Below are positions 62,801 through 64,000 of a DNA stretch of 64,000 bases, in pieces; the stretch's first letter is position 1, and the number at the start of each line of letters is the position of its first letter. Source of the DNA: Tachypleus tridentatus (taxonomy: Eukaryota > Arthropoda > Merostomata > Xiphosura > Limulidae). The stretch lies in contig NC_134831.1 in assembly GCF_004210375.1 (NCBI RefSeq), positions 47,154,035 to 47,218,034 of the forward strand. Reading direction: 5' to 3'. Under the pieces are notes generated by a model. The model searched no databases. It was not told where the DNA came from and saw nothing but the letters and a program-made list of their open reading frames with translations. The translations under genes were made by a program, and so were the position numbers.

Positions 62801-63334
62801 TGAAGAAAAGGGACTGGAGGTGGCTGATCAAAATTCTCTGTTGAGGATGATCAAGTAAAAGAAGGCAAAGAAGCGAGTAAATTATCCCCAGCCAGACCCT
62901 GGTCATTTGCAAAAGTCATCTCAGTTTGAAAGGAATAATGGTTATGTTCTGTACTTTCACAACATAAGCAATTAAGAAATAACACATACTATCCAAGAAC
63001 AAAATTCATGCTACATAGTGTAATTTATGGAGTAATATGCTTGATGTGTTAAATTGCTTGGAAGCTTCTTAACTCTTTTGGATAAACACATTGATATGAA
63101 ATTTTACATTTAGTCAACAATAGCTCTACCTTACATAATACATAAATGTACCTGCTTCCACTGTAAACTATCCCATCTTTGCACACAAAATGGCAAACAT
63201 CATCAACATGTCCACGCAAGACCAGTTCTGGTGTATGTTGCAGAAGACCTCTAGGCTTCCTGGTATAACAAAAAATATTACTTCCTCTGCTGTACCAAAG
63301 TTTGTTTGCTTCCAATTGAATCCATGGCATGTAC
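38714..63334 (-). CDS. F-box/WD repeat protein 4 (FBXW4), WD40 part, seven exons
   Basis: An SCF ubiquitin-ligase substrate adaptor of the FBXW4/dactylin type. Seven minus-strand exons (63334-63152, 56532-56394, 56039-55948, 46771-46706, 44309-44166, 43208-43073, 38827-38714) join in phase to about 291 codons with no stop. Diagnostic stretches: MPWIQLEANKLWYSRGSN, LRGHVDDVCHFVCKDG, RDRVWSLTITP, LSCGYDATIRMWDLR, EWEDPYDSAVYC, HGVVRLWDKRW and SPVYCVTFD. These follow human FBXW4 in order (PWMQLEDDSLY, AGHDEDVCHFV, EDRVWSIAISP, LSCGYDTYVRYWDLR, EWEEPHDSTLYC, YGVVRLWDRR, SPVYCL). The human protein is about 412 residues, so about 115 N-terminal residues, including the F-box, lie beyond 64000. Everything visible looks functional. 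Introns reach 9.2 kb through repeat insertion. Confidence 0.92.
40296..40311. repeat. (CT)n microsatellite
   Basis: Eight CT units in an FBXW4 intron. Confidence 0.9.
40655..40871. mobile_element. MITE flanked by TTAA (piggyBac- or Kolobok-type)
   Basis: 217 bp with terminal inverted repeats CTCTCCTACGAAAAG (left) and, reverse-complemented from the right, CACTCCTACGAAAAG (14 of 15 identical). Both ends abut TTAA (40651-40654 and 40872-40875), the target duplication used by piggyBac and Kolobok elements. No coding capacity. A short inner palindrome, TCCATTTATTAATGGA, lies near 40757. It lies in the last FBXW4 intron. Confidence 0.8.
41190..42015. repeat. Unnamed 0.8-kb repeat, copy 1
   Basis: Same-orientation relative of 56965-57805 along its whole length. 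Anchors: GAAGTAAAG.AAACAATTAT, CGAGCAGACTAAAGCCACAAC and TAGTAGTTCAATAAA. Similarity begins and ends within a few bases of the same positions in both copies, suggesting a defined element. No ORF or terminal repeats are visible. Confidence 0.8.
42120..42381 (-). mobile_element. LINE RT fragment
   Basis: On the minus strand: AVVFPFCKPGKDPKIPLTVI, then a worn version of YRPISLTSCL followed by YRG. PKPGKDP..P..YRPISLTSC is the RT palm entry of Jockey/I/RTE-type LINEs. Only about 90 codons remain. Confidence 0.6.
42382..42548 (+). mobile_element. mariner 3'-end fragment
   Basis: Matches the last coding bases and 3' UTR of the mariner at 10128-11150 (CAAGAATTTTATAGAA, CAGAAGCTTGTGAATTGTTG). It ends in the inverted repeat CTTAAGGGATGACCCGA, followed by TA. 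Confidence 0.85.
43073..43208 (-). CDS. FBXW4 exon F
   Basis: ILEWEDPYDSAVYCISSDHN, then VLSGTCRHGVVRLWDKRW and NKQVQ, ending in phase 0. Acceptor TTTTGTAG before 43208; donor GTATGTTT at 43072. Length 136 nt. Confidence 0.92.
44166..44309 (-). CDS. FBXW4 exon E
   Basis: GSRISCLGENFRKGAGILHL, then YTESEHDILSCGYDATIRMW and DLRCGNK, ending with two bases of Ser. Acceptor CTTTTAAG before 44309; donor GTGATG at 44165. It contains the most conserved FBXW4 stretch (SCGYD..IR.WDLR). Confidence 0.92.
44600..45005 (-). mobile_element. CR1/L2-type LINE, RT C-terminal fragment
   Basis: On the minus strand: KLLERFQRRATMMIPGMLGW and YEKRLKIFKFV, then RGDLIEVLKIIKGI in another frame, KTNRTKSHKF and LVGFWNKLPP. 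LERVQRRATKMI...RRLRGDLIEVFKI...FF..R..NLWN.LP is the signature downstream of CR1/L2 RTs. Frame changes and stops show decay. It lies in an FBXW4 intron. Confidence 0.8.
45006..46705 (-). other. FBXW4 intron sequence, nothing recognised
   Basis: AT-rich. No repeat family or coding motif could be assigned. Confidence 0.45.
46706..46771 (-). CDS. FBXW4 exon D (66 nt)
   Basis: FLVTGSAGFNGIPPLQLYDL then E and two bases of Thr. The acceptor ATATTTTTCAG ends at 46772; the donor GTATGTTG begins at 46705. It corresponds to human FVTGTACCGHFSPLRIWDL. The intron upstream is 9.2 kb, the longest in the gene. Confidence 0.88.
47170..47377 (-). repeat. SINE family 1
   Basis: Body blocks CTTCCCTAATTTAACAGTG and CTCTTTTACCAATGAATAATG, and a worn tRNA head ending near CCAGGCCAT. 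Minus-strand orientation, within the 9.2-kb FBXW4 intron. Confidence 0.7.
48090..49345. repeat. Eroded repeat region, possibly DIRS-related
   Basis: Holds three spaced copies of a CAATCCAAAA-type motif (about 48611, 48695, 48848) and ends with the repeat seen at 36626 and 58430 (TACCACTCCAATGGCTTAGAA). Coding parts could not be identified. Treated as a fossil of uncertain family. Confidence 0.35.
49365..52550 (+). mobile_element. Jockey-like LINE, 5'-truncated
   Basis: Begins inside the AP endonuclease (LPDYKTISKPK, about 49387). An ILSDLNASHPALHGY block (about 49645) replaces GDFN. The RT holds TPGEDRIPNIILKN (about 50610), LIPKKESHSQHPSDFRPISL (about 50745), QYADDIALWC (YADD, about 51257) and FIRPLIEY (about 51650). 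The 3' UTR runs from about 51990 and contains GTGAAAGTGGGTTTTCTCGG at about 52097 and GAGCACCCCAGGGG near 52460. Scattered stops and frame changes make it inactive. It lies in an FBXW4 intron, antisense to the gene. It has the same 3' UTR type as the ORF1-only element. Confidence 0.85.
52551..53582. other. FBXW4 intron sequence; purine-rich tract
   Basis: A GGAGGAGGAGGAGGAAGAGG run near 53240-53260 within a purine-rich stretch (52780-53300). No coding feature is supported. Confidence 0.5.
53583..53640 (-). repeat. SINE family 2 tail fragment
   Basis: GGCACAAAGCTACTAGGCTA and TCTGTGCC match the reverse of the family-2 body (GGCACAGATAGCC...AGCTTTGTGCC). Confidence 0.55.
53870..54700 (-). mobile_element. 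LINE 3' fragment: RNase H and Cys/His finger
   Basis: On the minus strand: VFTAKLYAISIALNRIE-type start (here VSMFTAKLYAISIALNRIE, about 54560), SELADIAAKSFCSGSITTI (about 54320), SKLRIGHSFLTLHFLLSGTD (about 54110) and CGLCGTWVTIIHILSCHHN (about 54040). AELYAI..AL, G.E.AD..AK and LRIGHT.LTH...C..C....T..HIL..C are typical of RNase H-bearing LINEs (I or R1-like). The GNELAD Asn-Glu pair is altered to SELAD. A few breaks; inactive. Confidence 0.78.
54701..55947 (-). other. FBXW4 intron sequence, nothing recognised
   Basis: AT-rich. No gene, RNA or repeat could be assigned. Confidence 0.45.
55948..56039 (-). CDS. FBXW4 exon C
   Basis: Begins TWNVQKGLLVPRSTLHI, then RDRVWSLTITPIN and two bases of an Arg codon. 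Acceptor TATTTTCAG before 56039; donor GTATGA at 55947. Length 92 nt. Confidence 0.9.
56394..56532 (-). CDS. FBXW4 exon B (WD40 blades 2-3)
   Basis: Completes the split Arg codon, then NGTVCGWHADNGKLLFRSH and INSVDVWNNIIVSGSKDGTV plus K. SGSKDGTVK is a canonical WD-blade end. Acceptor CATTAG before 56532; donor GTATGTG at 56393. Length 139 nt, ending in phase 0. Confidence 0.9.
56965..57805. repeat. Unnamed 0.8-kb repeat, copy 2
   Basis: Partner of 41190-42015, same orientation, about 15.8 kb away in another FBXW4 intron. Contains an (AC)n tract at 57103-57121 where copy 1 has TGTATGTATAG. Shared anchors include GAGCAGACTAAA and TAGTAGTTCAATAAA. Confidence 0.8.
57103..57121. repeat. (AC)n microsatellite
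   Basis: Simple dinucleotide run inside the 0.8-kb repeat. Confidence 0.9.
58513..58524. repeat. Poly-G run
   Basis: Twelve consecutive G, unusual in this AT-rich window. Its length in an assembly may be unreliable. Confidence 0.8.
58705..58975 (-). repeat. SINE family 1 (near full length), inside the DIRS fossil
   Basis: Tail-side ATGCAAAGCTACATGAGGGC, body CTAATTTAGCAGTGTAAGAC and CTCTTTTACCAATGAATAGTG. The tRNA head on the minus strand contains GACCCATAATCTGAGGGTC and CAAACT-type B-box remnants, ending CCAGCATGG. The best preserved copy of family 1 here. Confidence 0.8.
63152..63334 (-). CDS. FBXW4 exon A (first WD40 blade in window)
   Basis: Acceptor TATCTTAG is followed by G at 63334; the donor GTACAT begins at 63151. 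Starts in phase after one nucleotide: YMPWIQLEANKLWYSRGSN...RGHVDDVCHFVCKDGIVYSGS, ending with AG of a split Arg codon. PWIQLE is the linker after the F-box region. Confidence 0.9.
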
Positions 63335-64000
63335 CTAAGATAAATATATCAATGATGTTTCAAACATATACATGAAGTAATCGAGATTTCTAAAGACAAG
63401 TTACACCATGTATGGCATTTATTTAGATTGATTTACATAGGTATGTCTAGGACTAGCAGTAGCAAAGAAAAAACTGAAAAAGCTGCAACCTAAACAAATG
63501 AAAAATTAAAACAGGAAGGATTTTAAAATCCTTTTAAGACATACCCAATGTTTCCATACATAAAATTTAAAAAAACAACAACAACTTTAGTGCAGTGACA
63601 GTTCTACTATACATATGTAATATTCCTCAACTGTATTTGAAATTACATTATTTTCATCATCATCGTTAAATATACAGGCATTAGCTTACAAAAAAAAAAA
63701 AAAATCACTACTTGTATATAGTTCCATGATAAAATTATCCTGTTCATTTCGGTTTTCATAAATAAATATTGAAGTCAGTATATCCAACTCCACAAGATAA
63801 CATGAAGTATTTTGAAGTATGTGAACTAATTTTTGCAACAAACATTTATTTTCATCAAGAATAATAGAAAAATCCTCTTAAACCAGATACAAGTTTCATT
63901 CGTCATGTGCATAGATTTTTGGACACAAACGTTTTGTTGTAACAAAAGTTTCATATGTACATAGCAAGTGGGGGTCAAAGTTTACATGCCCCAAGTTTTT
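63335..64000 (-). other. FBXW4 upstream intron, nothing recognised
   Basis: No F-box coding sequence (LP.ELL..IFSFLD pattern) or other feature seen to the window edge. The next exon toward the N-terminus lies outside. Confidence 0.5.

Larger units (their letters stand above)
57955..62930 (-). mobile_element. DIRS-like retrotransposon fossil
   Basis: An old, broken element filling most of an FBXW4 intron, in the same orientation as the gene. Parts in order on the minus strand: an unclear gag-like region (about 62900-62000), reverse transcriptase (about 61990-61200), RNase H (about 61140-60950) and tyrosine recombinase (about 60500-59000), then a terminal region with the repeat also seen at 36626 and 49275. 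RT-RNase H-recombinase is the DIRS order. It carries well over ten breaks and is interrupted by a SINE at 58705-58975, so it is older than that SINE insertion. The boundaries are approximate. Confidence 0.7.

Noticed and set aside
63049-63151. Extension of the FBXW4 frame past 63152
   Set aside because: The frame stays open by chance beyond a good GTACAT donor, and the WD40 homology stops exactly at the junction.
63335-64000. F-box exon of FBXW4 at the window edge
   Set aside because: No LPxELL..IFxFLD-like sequence or suitable splice pair was found on the minus strand.
63900-64000. Tc1-like inverted repeat at the window end (AAAGTTTACATGCCCC)
   Set aside because: It vaguely recalls Tc1 ends, but there is no partner repeat, TA site or transposase in view.

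Overview
The window looks like nuclear DNA of an invertebrate animal, most likely an arthropod and perhaps a chelicerate such as a horseshoe crab. It is AT-rich and intron-rich, and most of it is old transposons. The tRNA-headed SINEs and the Tc1 family resemble repeats I associate with horseshoe crabs; that assignment is from memory and was not searched. Only two host loci are recognisable.

Host gene 1 is FBXW4 (F-box/WD40 protein 4) on the minus strand. Seven exons lie between 63334 and 38714. All are open, phase-compatible and bounded by GT/AG, and they encode the WD40 propeller and the C-terminus. The F-box exon(s) must lie beyond 64000. The gene spreads over 24.6 kb because its introns hold a DIRS fossil, a Jockey-like LINE, three further LINE fragments, SINEs, a TTAA-flanked MITE and two copies of an unnamed 0.8-kb repeat.

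Host locus 2 (18446-24658, plus strand) is an intron-bearing but broken copy of a p21-activated kinase (PAK). The catalytic lysine and HRD loop survive. The DFG aspartate is gone, the activation-loop exon is missing, one exon is cut by a 97-bp Penelope fragment and another by a Tc1 copy. It fits a decaying paralogue, such as one left by an ancient genome or segmental duplication.

Layout. 1-6.6 kb: no gene, SINEs and a diverged direct repeat. 6.6-11.2 kb: L1/Tx1-like LINE (-), Tc1 (+), SINE, LINE tail (+), mariner (-). 11.55-18.24 kb: one hAT transposon with perfect 8-bp target duplications, split by a Penelope-like element (RT plus GIY-YIG) whose tail can fold as a hammerhead-like RNA. 18.4-24.7 kb: the PAK relic. 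25.2-27.7 kb: an inverted pair of Penelope ends around a piece of RT, itself split by a 1.6-kb ORF1-only LINE with a 15-bp target duplication. 29.8-31.5 kb: transposon-derived coding fragments. 33.9-35.5 kb: a Tigger/pogo element; a second Tigger fragment and another Penelope fragment follow to 37.9 kb. 38.7-63.3 kb: FBXW4 and its intronic repeats.

No operon-like system, CRISPR array, rRNA or free-standing tRNA gene was seen. The most notable items are the ORF1-only LINE with a promoter-like 5' end, the Penelope family (four loci, a ribozyme-like tail, one insertion in a kinase exon) and the 0.8-kb direct repeat in FBXW4.
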